Assembly: GCF_029639405.1 (NCBI RefSeq)
Contig: NZ_CP121274.1
Location: forward strand, 3,534,001 to 3,598,000
From: Microbacterium proteolyticum
GTDB lineage: Bacteria; Actinomycetota; Actinomycetes; Actinomycetales; Microbacteriaceae
Direction: 5' to 3'
Length of the DNA stretch: 64,000 nt
Below the pieces are notes generated by a model, which had not been told where the DNA came from, did not search any database, and worked only from the letters and a program-made list of their open reading frames with translations. Shown in pieces: positions 25,755 to 33,020 of the stretch; positions within the stretch are counted from its first letter, which is position 1; the number at the start of each line of letters is the position of its first letter. Both the position numbers and the translations under genes were made by a program.

Positions 25755-26282
25755 ATGAGCACAGCCACCAGCACCGTCTACGACGGCCCGTTCGCCCCGA
25801 TCCTGCTGACCTTCGTCGACGACGCGCTCGTCCATCTCGACGTCGCGCACGACGGCGTCGACATCGCCCGCGCCGAGATCGCGCACCGTCTCGGTGTCGT
25901 CCCCGACCCCGATCCCGCTCCCGCCCACGACGCGCTCGCACAGTTGGACGAGTACTTCGACGGGCGACGCCGGACCTTCGAGATCCCGCTCGACTGGCGT
26001 CTGGTGGGCGGGTTCACGCGCGCGGCGCTGCAGGCGACCCGGCGTATCCCCTACGGCGAGGTCGCCTCGTACGGGGAGGTCGCGATCATGGCGGGCTCGC
26101 CGGGTGCGGCGCGCGCGGTGGGCACGGCGTGCGCGAACACGCCGTTCTCGATCGTCGTGCCCGTCCATCGCGTCGTGCGTGCGGACGGCTCCATCGGCGA
26201 GTACGGCGGTCATCCCGAGGTGAAGCACTTCCTGCTCGACCTCGAGAACGGCGTCGCCGACCGATTGCGCGCCCCGGCGTAG
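25755..26282 (+). CDS. Alkyltransferase-like protein: Ogt homologue with PVHRV in place of PCHRV
   Basis: 175-residue O6-alkylguanine-DNA alkyltransferase homologue with both N-terminal domain and the C-terminal DNA-binding domain. Conserved are IPYGEVASYGEVA (about residues 98-110), the arginine finger in AARAVG and the Asn hinge in ANTPFSIVV. The active-site motif reads P-V-H-R-V: V137 (codon GTC at 26163-26165) replaces the alkyl-accepting Cys. Without it, suicide alkyl transfer is impossible at that site. Small ATL proteins with PWHRV bind O6-alkylguanine and hand it to nucleotide excision repair (established); a similar flagging role is an inference. ATG at 25755 has GAGGG nearby. It is divergent from the SF1-like gene. 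Confidence 0.88.
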   Translation: MSTATSTVYDGPFAPILLTFVDDALVHLDVAHDGVDIARAEIAHRLGVVPDPDPAPAHDALAQLDEYFDGRRRTFEIPLDWRLVGGFTRAALQATRRIPYGEVASYGEVAIMAGSPGAARAVGTACANTPFSIVVPVHRVVRADGSIGEYGGHPEVKHFLLDLENGVADRLRAPA

Positions 26283-26463
26283 GGAGGGCGAGGGCGCAGA
26301 CGGGCGGGGATTCGCGCCCCGGGGCCGACTTTCGCTCCCCGGACCGGTGTCGCTTGGGCGTCGCCGGCGGTTGCGGCACGGATCGGGTTTCGCTTCGCGG
26401 CGCAGACGCGTCCCCGCCGCCCCGACCCGACACGTGGCCGGACCCGGGCGGCGGAGAACACCC

Positions 26464-28080
26464 TCAGTGGCTCGACGCCTTCTCGGCACCGAAGCCCGTG
26501 AGAGAACGCACGTCCATCTCGGCCGCCTTCCGCGGGTCCTCCTTGCGGGTCGAGGTGATCGAGCCGAGCCATCCGAGCAGGAACCCGAGCGGGATCGACA
26601 CGATGCCCGGATTGTTCAGCGGCCAGATCGCGACTCCCGCGTTCGCGAAGACACTCGTCGGCGTGCCCCAGAACACCGGCGACAGGAAGATCAGCACCAG
26701 CGCCGACCCCAGTCCCCCGTACATGCTCCACACGGCACCGCGGGTGCTGAACCGCCGCCAGAAGAGCGAGTACAGGATCGTGGGCAGGTTCGCCGAGGCG
26801 GCGACGGCGAAGGCGAGCGCCACGAGGAACGCGACGTTCTGACCCTGCACGCCGATGCCACCCACGATGGCGAGGATGCCGATGACGACCACGGTCCGAC
26901 GCGCGACCTTGACCTCGCCGTCCGGGGGGACGTTCCCCTTCTTCACGACGTTCGCGTAGATGTCGTGCGCGAACGACGCGGCCGCGGTGATCGTGAGACC
27001 CGCCACCACCGCCAGGATCGTCGCGAACGCCACCGCCGAGATGAACCCGAGCAGGATCGGGCCACCCAGCGCGAGGGCGAGCAGCGGCGCCGCCGCATTC
27101 ACTCCGCCGGGAGCCGCCAGGATCGCCTCCGGGCCGACCAGGGCACCGGCGCCGTAGCCGAGCACCAGAGTCAGGAGGTAGAACAGGCCGATCAGCCAGA
27201 TCGCCCACACGACGGATCGGCGCGCCTCCTTGGCGGTCGGCACCGTGTAGAACCGCATGAGCACGTGCGGGAGACCCGCCGTCCCGAGCACGAGCGCGAG
27301 GGCGAGCGAGATGAAGTCCCACGGGTTCGCGCCGTACTGCAGGCCGGGTCCGAGGATCGCCTCTCCCTTCGGCGATGCCGCGACCGCGCTCTCGAGCAGC
27401 GTGTTCAGGTTGAACCCGTTGATCGCGAGCACCCAGATCGTCATGACGACGGCGCCGCCGATCAGGAGGAACGCCTTGACGATCTGCACCCAGGTGGTGC
27501 CCTTCATGCCGCCGATCAGCACGTAGACGATCATCAGGATGCCGACGACCGCCACGACGATCGACTGCCCCACGCGCTCGGTGATGCCGAGCAGCAGCGA
27601 GACGAGGCCGCCCGCCCCCGCCATCTGCGCGAGCAGATAGAAGAAGCACACCGCCAGCGTCGTGATGGCGGCGGCCATCCGGACGGGACGTTCCTTCAGG
27701 CGGAACGACAGCACGTCGGCCATCGTGAATTTGCCCGTGTTGCGCATGAGCTCGGCGACGAGCAGAAGTGCGACCAGCCACGCCACCAGGAAGCCCACCG
27801 AGTACAGGAACCCGTCGTATCCGTTGATCGCGATGGCCCCGCAGATTCCGAGGAACGACGCCGCCGAGAGGTAGTCGCCGGCGATGGCGAACCCGTTCTG
27901 CGGCCCGGTGAACGACCGCCCCGCCGCGTAGTAGTCCGCGGCGGTCTTGCTGTTGCGACTGGCGCGGATGACGATGAAAAGCGTCACCGCCACGAACGCC
28001 CCGAAGATCGAGATGTTGAGGACCGGGTTGTTCTCGACCGTCTGCACGGCGGCGTGCACAGTACCGAAGACCTCGTTCAC
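26464..28080 (-). CDS. Cation/acetate (monocarboxylate) symporter, ActP/MctC-like
   Basis: 538-residue sodium:solute symporter with about thirteen membrane helices. ADYYAAGRSFTGPQNGFAIAGDYLSAASFLG (about residues 48-78) and GLPHVLMRFYTVPTAKEARRSV (about 270-291) are the ActP-subfamily hallmarks. Imports acetate and related monocarboxylates. GTG at 28080 overlaps the stop of the DUF485 gene (GTGA), so the pair is translationally coupled, exactly as in other DUF485-actP operons and Corynebacterium mctC. A GAF-LuxR regulator gene lies divergently upstream. Confidence 0.94.
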   Translation of the reverse strand: MNEVFGTVHAAVQTVENNPVLNISIFGAFVAVTLFIVIRASRNSKTAADYYAAGRSFTGPQNGFAIAGDYLSAASFLGICGAIAINGYDGFLYSVGFLVAWLVALLLVAELMRNTGKFTMADVLSFRLKERPVRMAAAITTLAVCFFYLLAQMAGAGGLVSLLLGITERVGQSIVVAVVGILMIVYVLIGGMKGTTWVQIVKAFLLIGGAVVMTIWVLAINGFNLNTLLESAVAASPKGEAILGPGLQYGANPWDFISLALALVLGTAGLPHVLMRFYTVPTAKEARRSVVWAIWLIGLFYLLTLVLGYGAGALVGPEAILAAPGGVNAAAPLLALALGGPILLGFISAVAFATILAVVAGLTITAAASFAHDIYANVVKKGNVPPDGEVKVARRTVVVIGILAIVGGIGVQGQNVAFLVALAFAVAASANLPTILYSLFWRRFSTRGAVWSMYGGLGSALVLIFLSPVFWGTPTSVFANAGVAIWPLNNPGIVSIPLGFLLGWLGSITSTRKEDPRKAAEMDVRSLTGFGAEKASSH

Positions 28081-28427
28081 GATTCACCCCGCTCGGCGCG
28101 CTCGAGTTCTTCCCGCAACTGCTCGGCCCCCGGGTCGAGGCGGCGGTTCGCGTAGGCGACGTAACCCATGGTGATCGCGAACGTCGTGACGAACTGTCCG
28201 AGCCCGAACACCAGACCCACCGTGACGGCGCCGAACACCGGCTGCGCCATGAAGTCCGGCGCGAACGACGACAGCAGCACGTAAACGAAGTACCAGACGA
28301 GGAACGCCGCGGCCATGGGGAAGACGAAGCTGCGCTGACGCCTCTTCAGTTCCCGGAACGGGGCGGACTCCTCGACCGCGATGTAGTCGACGCCGCGCGG
28401 GGCGCCGTCGATCCTTCTATCCGTCAT
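28077..28427 (-). CDS. DUF485 small membrane protein, partner of the acetate symporter
   Basis: 116-residue protein with two membrane helices (about residues 35-55 and 70-95), the DUF485 layout: SAPFRELKRRQRSFVFPMAAAFLVWYFVYVLLSS then FGLGQFVTTFAITMGYVAYANRRLDP. A conserved companion of ActP-type symporters, presumed to help assembly or activity. The ATG at 28427 is fixed by a perfect AAGGAGG five bases upstream; longer upstream reading is a shadow. First gene of the symporter operon. Confidence 0.94.
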   Translation of the reverse strand: MTDRRIDGAPRGVDYIAVEESAPFRELKRRQRSFVFPMAAAFLVWYFVYVLLSSFAPDFMAQPVFGAVTVGLVFGLGQFVTTFAITMGYVAYANRRLDPGAEQLREELERAERGES

Positions 28428-28471
28428 GTGGCCTCCTTGCCTCATGAGACCGATGCCATGCGGCACCGGAC

Positions 28472-28551
28472 GGGGGGAAAACACCGGGTCGGAGAACCTT
28501 CCCGATGGTAGGGTCGACGCTACGAAAGGCGGCGACGCAGCCGTCACCCCC
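28472..28551. promoter_or_regulatory. Divergent control region with G/C-stretch elements (RamA-like sites?)
   Basis: The 139-base region between the symporter operon and the regulator contains a run of six G (28472-28477) and a run of five C (28547-28551). Corynebacterium RamA, a GAF-LuxR activator of acetate genes, binds such short G or C stretches. The match is suggestive only. Confidence 0.3.
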
Positions 28552-28566
28552 GGAAGTAGGTAGTTC

Positions 28567-29418
28567 GTGGGAGCACCGGCCGCACTCCGTGACGACGCGA
28601 CGCTCGTGTCGCACGCGGTGACCGAGCTCGCCCGACGCACGCACTTCCCCGTCGCCTTCGGCGGTCTCGAGCACGACGGCGCCGTCCACGTCTCCACGAT
28701 CGTCGGGGCGCGCACACGCAGCATCGAGGGGCTCGTCGTCCACGCCGAGCGCGGCCTCGGTGGTCGGGCGCTCGTCGAACGGCGCCCGCGACTGGCCCTG
28801 GACTACCGCAACGCCCGCACCATCACCCATGACTACGACCGCGCGATCCTCGGCGAGGGCATCGCGACGCTGTTCGCCGTACCCGTACTGGTCCACGGCA
28901 GCGCCCGTGGCGTCCTGTACTGCGGCTCGTGGGCGCAGGCCCCGCTCGGTGAGCGCGAGGCGCGGCCGGCGTTCGACGTCGCCGGCGAGCTCGGCACGGA
29001 ACTGCGCGTGCGCGACGAGGTCGACCGACGCCTCGCCGCCGCGACGCCCGGCGACGACGGCCTGAGCGCCGGCGCGCGGGAGGAGATCCGCCAGAGCTAT
29101 GCCCAGCTCCGCAGCATCGCCGCGACGGTCCAGGACGACGGCGTGCGCCGACGGCTGGAGGAACTCGAGGCACGCCTCGCCGCGCTCTCCGGCGATGTGT
29201 CGACCGACCCGGAGGGGGCCGGCATCCACCTGTCCCGCCGCGAGCTCGATGTGCTCTCCTGCGCTGCGGTGGGTGCCACCAACGGCGAGATCGCGGCATC
29301 CCTCGCCCTCCGCGAAACCACCGTGAAGTCGTATCTCGCGTCGGCGATGTCCAAGCTGGATGCCTCGACCCGGCATGCCGCCGTCGCCCGGGCGCGCCGG
29401 GTCGGTCTGCTTCCGTGA
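28567..29418 (+). CDS. GAF-domain LuxR-type regulator (RamA-like)
   Basis: 283-residue regulator. Residues about 15-150 form a GAF-like sensor (FAVPVLVHGSARGVLYCGSW), residues 160-200 a helical linker, and the C-terminus a LuxR HTH: LSRRELDVLSCAAVGATNGEIA (about residue 225) and LRETTVKSYLASAMSKLDA. This arrangement matches RamA of Corynebacterium, which controls acetate uptake and metabolism. Being divergent from the DUF485-symporter operon strengthens that comparison, but orthology is inferred. GTG start at 28567 with GGAAGTAGG upstream. Confidence 0.88.
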   Translation: MGAPAALRDDATLVSHAVTELARRTHFPVAFGGLEHDGAVHVSTIVGARTRSIEGLVVHAERGLGGRALVERRPRLALDYRNARTITHDYDRAILGEGIATLFAVPVLVHGSARGVLYCGSWAQAPLGEREARPAFDVAGELGTELRVRDEVDRRLAAATPGDDGLSAGAREEIRQSYAQLRSIAATVQDDGVRRRLEELEARLAALSGDVSTDPEGAGIHLSRRELDVLSCAAVGATNGEIAASLALRETTVKSYLASAMSKLDASTRHAAVARARRVGLLP

Positions 29419-29541
29419 CGCACTGAGGAAGCCCCTGGACGGTCCGTGGGTATCCCCTGGGAATGGCGCTGAGAGCTTGAGACGGGCTCGCATTCTCGGC
29501 ATCGTGGCTGGCCCCTGACGTCGACACAGAAGGAGAGCCAC

Positions 29542-29826
29542 ATGCTGACGCTCACCGAAGAGGCCACCACCGCCGTCAAGACCATCGCCGCCCAGTTGCC
29601 CGACGCCGCCCAGGGCGGCGTGCGCATCGAGGGTGCCGGGTCGCCCGATTCGCAGTTCCGCCTGTCGGTCGTCGACGGCCCCGAGCCCGAAGACGCCGTC
29701 GTGGAGGACTCCGGCGCGCGCGTCTTCCTCGACGCCGACGCCGCCCAGGTGCTGGATGACCGCGTGCTCGACGCGCAGGTCGACGGCCAGGGCTCCGTGC
29801 AGTTCGCGGTGACCGCCCAGGCCTGA
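29542..29826 (+). CDS. HesB/IscA-like protein lacking all cysteines
   Basis: 94-residue protein similar in length and order to A-type Fe-S carriers: LTLTEEATTAVKTIAAQ at the N-terminus, GGVRIEGAG, FRLSVVDGPEPEDAVVEDSGARVFLD, and VLDDRVLDAQVDGQGSVQFAV near the end. These are the HesB-family segments, yet there is no Cys or His anywhere, so the three-Cys cluster site (C...CxC) is gone. It cannot carry an Fe-S cluster in the known way. GAAGGAGAG stands before the ATG. Monocistronic, followed by a terminator. Function unknown. Confidence 0.87.
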   Translation: MLTLTEEATTAVKTIAAQLPDAAQGGVRIEGAGSPDSQFRLSVVDGPEPEDAVVEDSGARVFLDADAAQVLDDRVLDAQVDGQGSVQFAVTAQA

Positions 29827-29834
29827 TCCGTTCG

Positions 29835-29865
29835 ACGATGCCCCGGCTGCGCGCCGGGGCATCGT
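29835..29865. terminator. Intrinsic terminator after the HesB-like gene
   Basis: ACGATGCCCCGG (29835-29846) pairs perfectly with CCGGGGCATCGT (29854-29865) over a seven-base loop. Confidence 0.85.
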
Positions 29866-29932
29866 CGTGTCCGGGGGTCGGGTGCGTCCGCGTCACGAGG
29901 CCCGGGGCGTCCGAGGGGCCAGGAGTGTCTGG

Positions 29933-30005
29933 TGCCCCCGACAGGATTCGAACCTGCGACGCCCGCGTTAGGAGTGCGGCGCTCTATCCCCTGAGCTACG
30001 GAGGC
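29933..30005 (-). tRNA. tRNA-Arg (CCT)
   Basis: Minus-strand cloverleaf: acceptor GCCTCCG/CGGGGGC, anticodon loop CTCCTAA giving anticodon CCT for AGG codons, T-arm GCAGGTTCGAATCCTGT. The last anticodon-stem pair is an A-C mismatch. Discriminator A; CCA is not encoded. Confidence 0.93.
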
Positions 30006-30021
30006 GGGATTGCCTTCCAGC

Positions 30022-30756
30022 CTACTGCGGGCCGACCGCGGCTCCGGCGCGCAGGCGCGCGGCGAGGGCTTCGTCCCACTCCCCCGGTTCCGACAGCACG
30101 GCTTCGCGCACGTCCACGCCGTCCGGGCCCACGGAGGCGACGCAGACCAGAAGCGACTCGAGCACGACGTCGTCGTGCGCGTCCCGCCGCAGCACCGAGG
30201 CGGACGGATCGGACGTGGAGGCGGCGACCACGTCGAGCCACGGTCCCCACCATTCGTCGCCGGGCGCGATCCCCGCCCGGCGGAAGTCGTCGAGCCAGCG
30301 GCCGATGCGCGGCGTGCCCCGATCGTCGGGCGCGTGATGGGCGATCATGTGCGTACCGGGGGCGAGTCGGGTGCGCCGGGTCGCGAGACCGTCCCATTCC
30401 ACGACGGTGGCGCCGTCGGCATCCACCTCCACCAGGTTGAACCCGCGTGTGGGCGGGTCCTGCGGGAGCGTCCCCGCGACGGACTGCAGCGGGATGCCGC
30501 CCCGACTGACCACCTCGGCGTCGGAGCGTTGCGACAGGTCTTCACGGTTCAGCAGCACCGCCAGGCGCCGGGCGGCCGGATCGATCGCGAGCCACGCCCC
30601 GCCGGCGCGGTCGTCGCGGACGCCGCGCACCCCGGGCTGTTCGGGCCACCACGGTCCGAGACCCCGCCACGGACGATGGCGGTCCTCGTCACGGACGGCC
30701 AGAACCCGGACGGGCCGGCCGCTCTCGCGCGGGACGTCGACGACCACGGTGCACAT
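30022..30756 (-). CDS. NRDE (TANGO2-like) family protein
   Basis: 244-residue member of the NRDE/TANGO2 family. It starts with the characteristic MCTVVVDV and contains the NRDE-equivalent VRDEDRHRPW (about residues 20-29), GGAWLAIDPAARRLAVLLNRED and a C-terminal catalytic-like Thr/Ser region. The second residue Cys is the potential Ntn-type nucleophile. Biochemical role is unsettled; eukaryotic TANGO2 is linked to haem or lipid handling. The ATG at 30756 is chosen over an upstream ATG because the family begins MC(T) and TAGCGT stands seven bases upstream. It is divergent from coaBC. Confidence 0.88.
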   Translation of the reverse strand: MCTVVVDVPRESGRPVRVLAVRDEDRHRPWRGLGPWWPEQPGVRGVRDDRAGGAWLAIDPAARRLAVLLNREDLSQRSDAEVVSRGGIPLQSVAGTLPQDPPTRGFNLVEVDADGATVVEWDGLATRRTRLAPGTHMIAHHAPDDRGTPRIGRWLDDFRRAGIAPGDEWWGPWLDVVAASTSDPSASVLRRDAHDDVVLESLLVCVASVGPDGVDVREAVLSEPGEWDEALAARLRAGAAVGPQ

Positions 30757-30763
30757 TCCGTCC

Positions 30764-30769
30764 ACGCTA
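30764..30769 (-). promoter_or_regulatory. -10 hexamer of the NRDE gene
   Basis: TAGCGT on the minus strand, seven bases before the ATG at 30756, fitting a leaderless transcript. Confidence 0.5.
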
Positions 30770-30850
30770 CCCGCGCGGGAAAGCGTGCCGGGCGGTGCGG
30801 CGATCGACACGGGACGCCGCGGATCGGCATCCACCTGGAAGACTGGGCCC

Positions 30851-32053
30851 ATGTTCGTCGTCGTGGGAGTGACCGGGGGCATCGCCGCCTACAAGACCGT
30901 CGGGCTGGTCCGACTGCTGGTGAAGGCGGGGCACGACGTGCACGTCGTCCCCACCGACGACGCCCTGCGTTTCGTCGGCCTGCCGACGTGGGAGGCGATC
31001 AGCCGCAACCCGGTCACGACATCGGTGCACGACGACGTCGCCCGCGTCCGCCACGTCGCCCTCGGCCAGGCGGCCGATCTCGTGATCGTCGCGCCCGCCA
31101 CGGCGAACACGCTCGCGTCGATGACCGCGGGCCTCGCGTCCGACCTCCTCGGGACCACGCTCCTCGCGACGACCGCACCGGTCGTGGTCGCCCCGGCGAT
31201 GCACACCGAGATGTGGCGCCACCCCGCGACCGCGCACAACATGGACGTCCTCCGTGCCCGTGGCGTGCACGTCGTCGGACCGGCGGACGGCGCGCTCACC
31301 GGCGGTGACAGCGGCCCCGGACGCATGTCGGAGCCGGAGGAGATCGTCGCCGCCGCGCTCGCCCTCGTGGAACGCCCGCGCGACCTCGCCGGCCTCTCGG
31401 TGCTCGTCAGCGCGGGAGGCACCCGCGAACCGATCGACCCGGTGCGGTTCCTCGGCAACCGCTCGAGCGGACGCCAGGGTGTCGCCATCGCGCGCGCCGC
31501 CGCCGACCGCGGCGCGACCGTGACCCTCGTCGCGGCGCACCTCGACGCGGACGTCCGCCCCGATCCGCGCGTCGAGGTGATCTCCGTGGGCACCGCGGAC
31601 GAGCTCGGACGGGCGATGGATGCCACCGCCCCCGACGCCGACGTCATCATCATGGCCGCGGCGGTCGCCGACTATTCCGTCGCCGCGGTGTCGGAGCACA
31701 AGCTCCGCAAACAGGAGTCCCCCGGCACGCTCACGCTCGACCTGGTCGAGAACCGCGACGTCGTCGCGGGGCTCGTGGCCGCACGCCGACCCGGCCAGAC
31801 GATCGTGGCGTTCGCCGCCGAGACCGTCGACAGCGAGCAGGAGCTCCTTGAGCGCGCCCGCGCCAAAGCCGCACGCAAGGGCGTCGACCTCCTCGCCGCG
31901 AACGCCGTCGGGTGGACGCGGGGCTTCGAGTCCGCCGACAACGCCCTCACGATCGTGGGGCGCGACGGCGACGTCGTGTCGATGGCATCCGGAACGAAGG
32001 ACGACACCGCTCACGCACTCCTCGACGCCGTTCTGGCGGCGCGGACGCGCTGA
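30851..32053 (+). CDS. coaBC: Bifunctional phosphopantothenoylcysteine decarboxylase/phosphopantothenate--cysteine ligase
   Basis: 400-residue CoaBC of coenzyme A synthesis: joins phosphopantothenate with Cys, then decarboxylates to phosphopantetheine. The N-terminal flavoprotein half has GVTGGIAAYK (about residues 5-14), the FMN site, the active-site His in VRHVALG and PAMHTEMW. The CoaB half starts near residue 185 with SAGGTREPIDPVRFLGNRSSG and ends with KGVDLLAANAV. Lengths and order are standard. GGAAGAC a few bases upstream may serve as ribosome-binding site; the ATG at 30851 coincides with the start of homology. Confidence 0.95.
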   Translation: MFVVVGVTGGIAAYKTVGLVRLLVKAGHDVHVVPTDDALRFVGLPTWEAISRNPVTTSVHDDVARVRHVALGQAADLVIVAPATANTLASMTAGLASDLLGTTLLATTAPVVVAPAMHTEMWRHPATAHNMDVLRARGVHVVGPADGALTGGDSGPGRMSEPEEIVAAALALVERPRDLAGLSVLVSAGGTREPIDPVRFLGNRSSGRQGVAIARAAADRGATVTLVAAHLDADVRPDPRVEVISVGTADELGRAMDATAPDADVIIMAAAVADYSVAAVSEHKLRKQESPGTLTLDLVENRDVVAGLVAARRPGQTIVAFAAETVDSEQELLERARAKAARKGVDLLAANAVGWTRGFESADNALTIVGRDGDVVSMASGTKDDTAHALLDAVLAARTR

Positions 32054-32174
32054 CGGGTCTCCCGTCCGAAGCCCTGCCGCCGTTCCGCCGGCGCGCCGAA
32101 GGTCGCCGGACCGGCGGCCTGCGTCCGGGCACGGACCCGACCCGACCGCCGCGGGTCGTGGTCCGCGCCGCAGA

Positions 32175-32840
32175 TCAGACGGCGGTCGGAGCGGAGAGCG
32201 CGGCGACGATCTCGCTCGGCTCGGTGCGCGTGGTGTAGTCCACGTGGATGTCGGCGAACCGGATGACCCCGTCGGCGTCGAGGACGAAGACGGACGGGAA
32301 CGGGATGCGCGCCGTGCCGTCGGCGTTGCTGTCGGCCACGTCGAACCCGAGGTCGGTATGCGCCGACCGGGCGGCGCCGCTCGGCTCGGTCACGATCCCG
32401 AACTGCTCCGCCAGGACGTTGGACGGGTCGGAGAGCACCGTGAATTCGAGCGACCCGTTCGTGACGCTCTGAGCCGACCCGTCGGGAGTCTGCGGGGAGA
32501 TCGCGATGAGGTGCGCGCCCTGTTCCCGCAGGACGGGCAGGAGCTCCTCCTGGTAGGTGCGGAGCGTGATGTTGCAGTACGGGCACCACGCGCCGCGGTA
32601 GAACACGACGACCGCCGCCCCCTCGCCGCGGGCGGCCGACAGCGACGTCGTCGCCCCCTCCGGCGTGAGGAGGTCCGCATCGGGAGCGGAGTCGCCGACG
32701 GAGCGCACACCGGCGGGGACGCCGGCGTCCCGCAGATCGCTCTGTTCCCCGGCGAAGACCGCAGCCAGGCGGTCGCCGATCTGCTCCTCGAAACCGACGT
32801 TGAACTCGTTCACCTGCTGGGCGATGGACGAAGTGGACAT
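32175..32840 (-). CDS. Peroxiredoxin-like (AhpC/TSA) protein
   Basis: 221-residue thioredoxin-fold protein. An N-terminal helical segment of about 50 residues precedes the fold; the active site reads FYRGAWCPYCNITLR (about residues 79-93), the CxxC variant of the peroxiredoxin-like family, followed by LIAISPQTPDGS and a C-terminal FVLDADGVIRFADIHVDYTTR. No signal peptide. Likely reduces peroxides or acts in thiol redox control. GGGGAGAA fixes the ATG at 32840. An imperfect palindrome lies 38-67 bases upstream and may be an operator. It is convergent with coaBC. Confidence 0.9.
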   Translation of the reverse strand: MSTSSIAQQVNEFNVGFEEQIGDRLAAVFAGEQSDLRDAGVPAGVRSVGDSAPDADLLTPEGATTSLSAARGEGAAVVVFYRGAWCPYCNITLRTYQEELLPVLREQGAHLIAISPQTPDGSAQSVTNGSLEFTVLSDPSNVLAEQFGIVTEPSGAARSAHTDLGFDVADSNADGTARIPFPSVFVLDADGVIRFADIHVDYTTRTEPSEIVAALSAPTAV

Positions 32841-32877
32841 GTGTGTTCTCCCCGGGTGGATATCGACGTCGAGCGCC

Positions 32878-32907
32878 GGTTCGAGGAGCGTAAAACGCTC
32901 CCGAACC
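32878..32907. promoter_or_regulatory. Imperfect palindrome upstream of the peroxiredoxin-like gene
   Basis: GGTTCGAGGAGCG, loop TAAAA, CGCTCCCGAACC: about twelve pairs with one unpaired base. It could be a regulator site or a structured 5' leader. Confidence 0.4.
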
Positions 32908-33020
32908 GCGAGGACCGTCACTGTCATCCGGTGAGACAGAGGGTCAAAGGCCGACACGTTGGGCCCGAACGACCCTGGCCCCGGGAAGAGGTGCTAAGCG
33001 GCGTTCGTCCCGCCGCCGGG

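Noticed and set aside
21508..25758. Very long plus-strand open frame opposite the SF1-like gene
   Set aside because: Antisense shadow of a GC-rich gene: Arg/Gly/Asp/Glu-rich translation without domains, while the minus strand has clear helicase and nuclease motifs.
26283..26463. Possible small gene in the gap after the Ogt-like gene
   Set aside because: Open frames there are shadows without ribosome-binding sites; nothing recognisable in the 181 bases.
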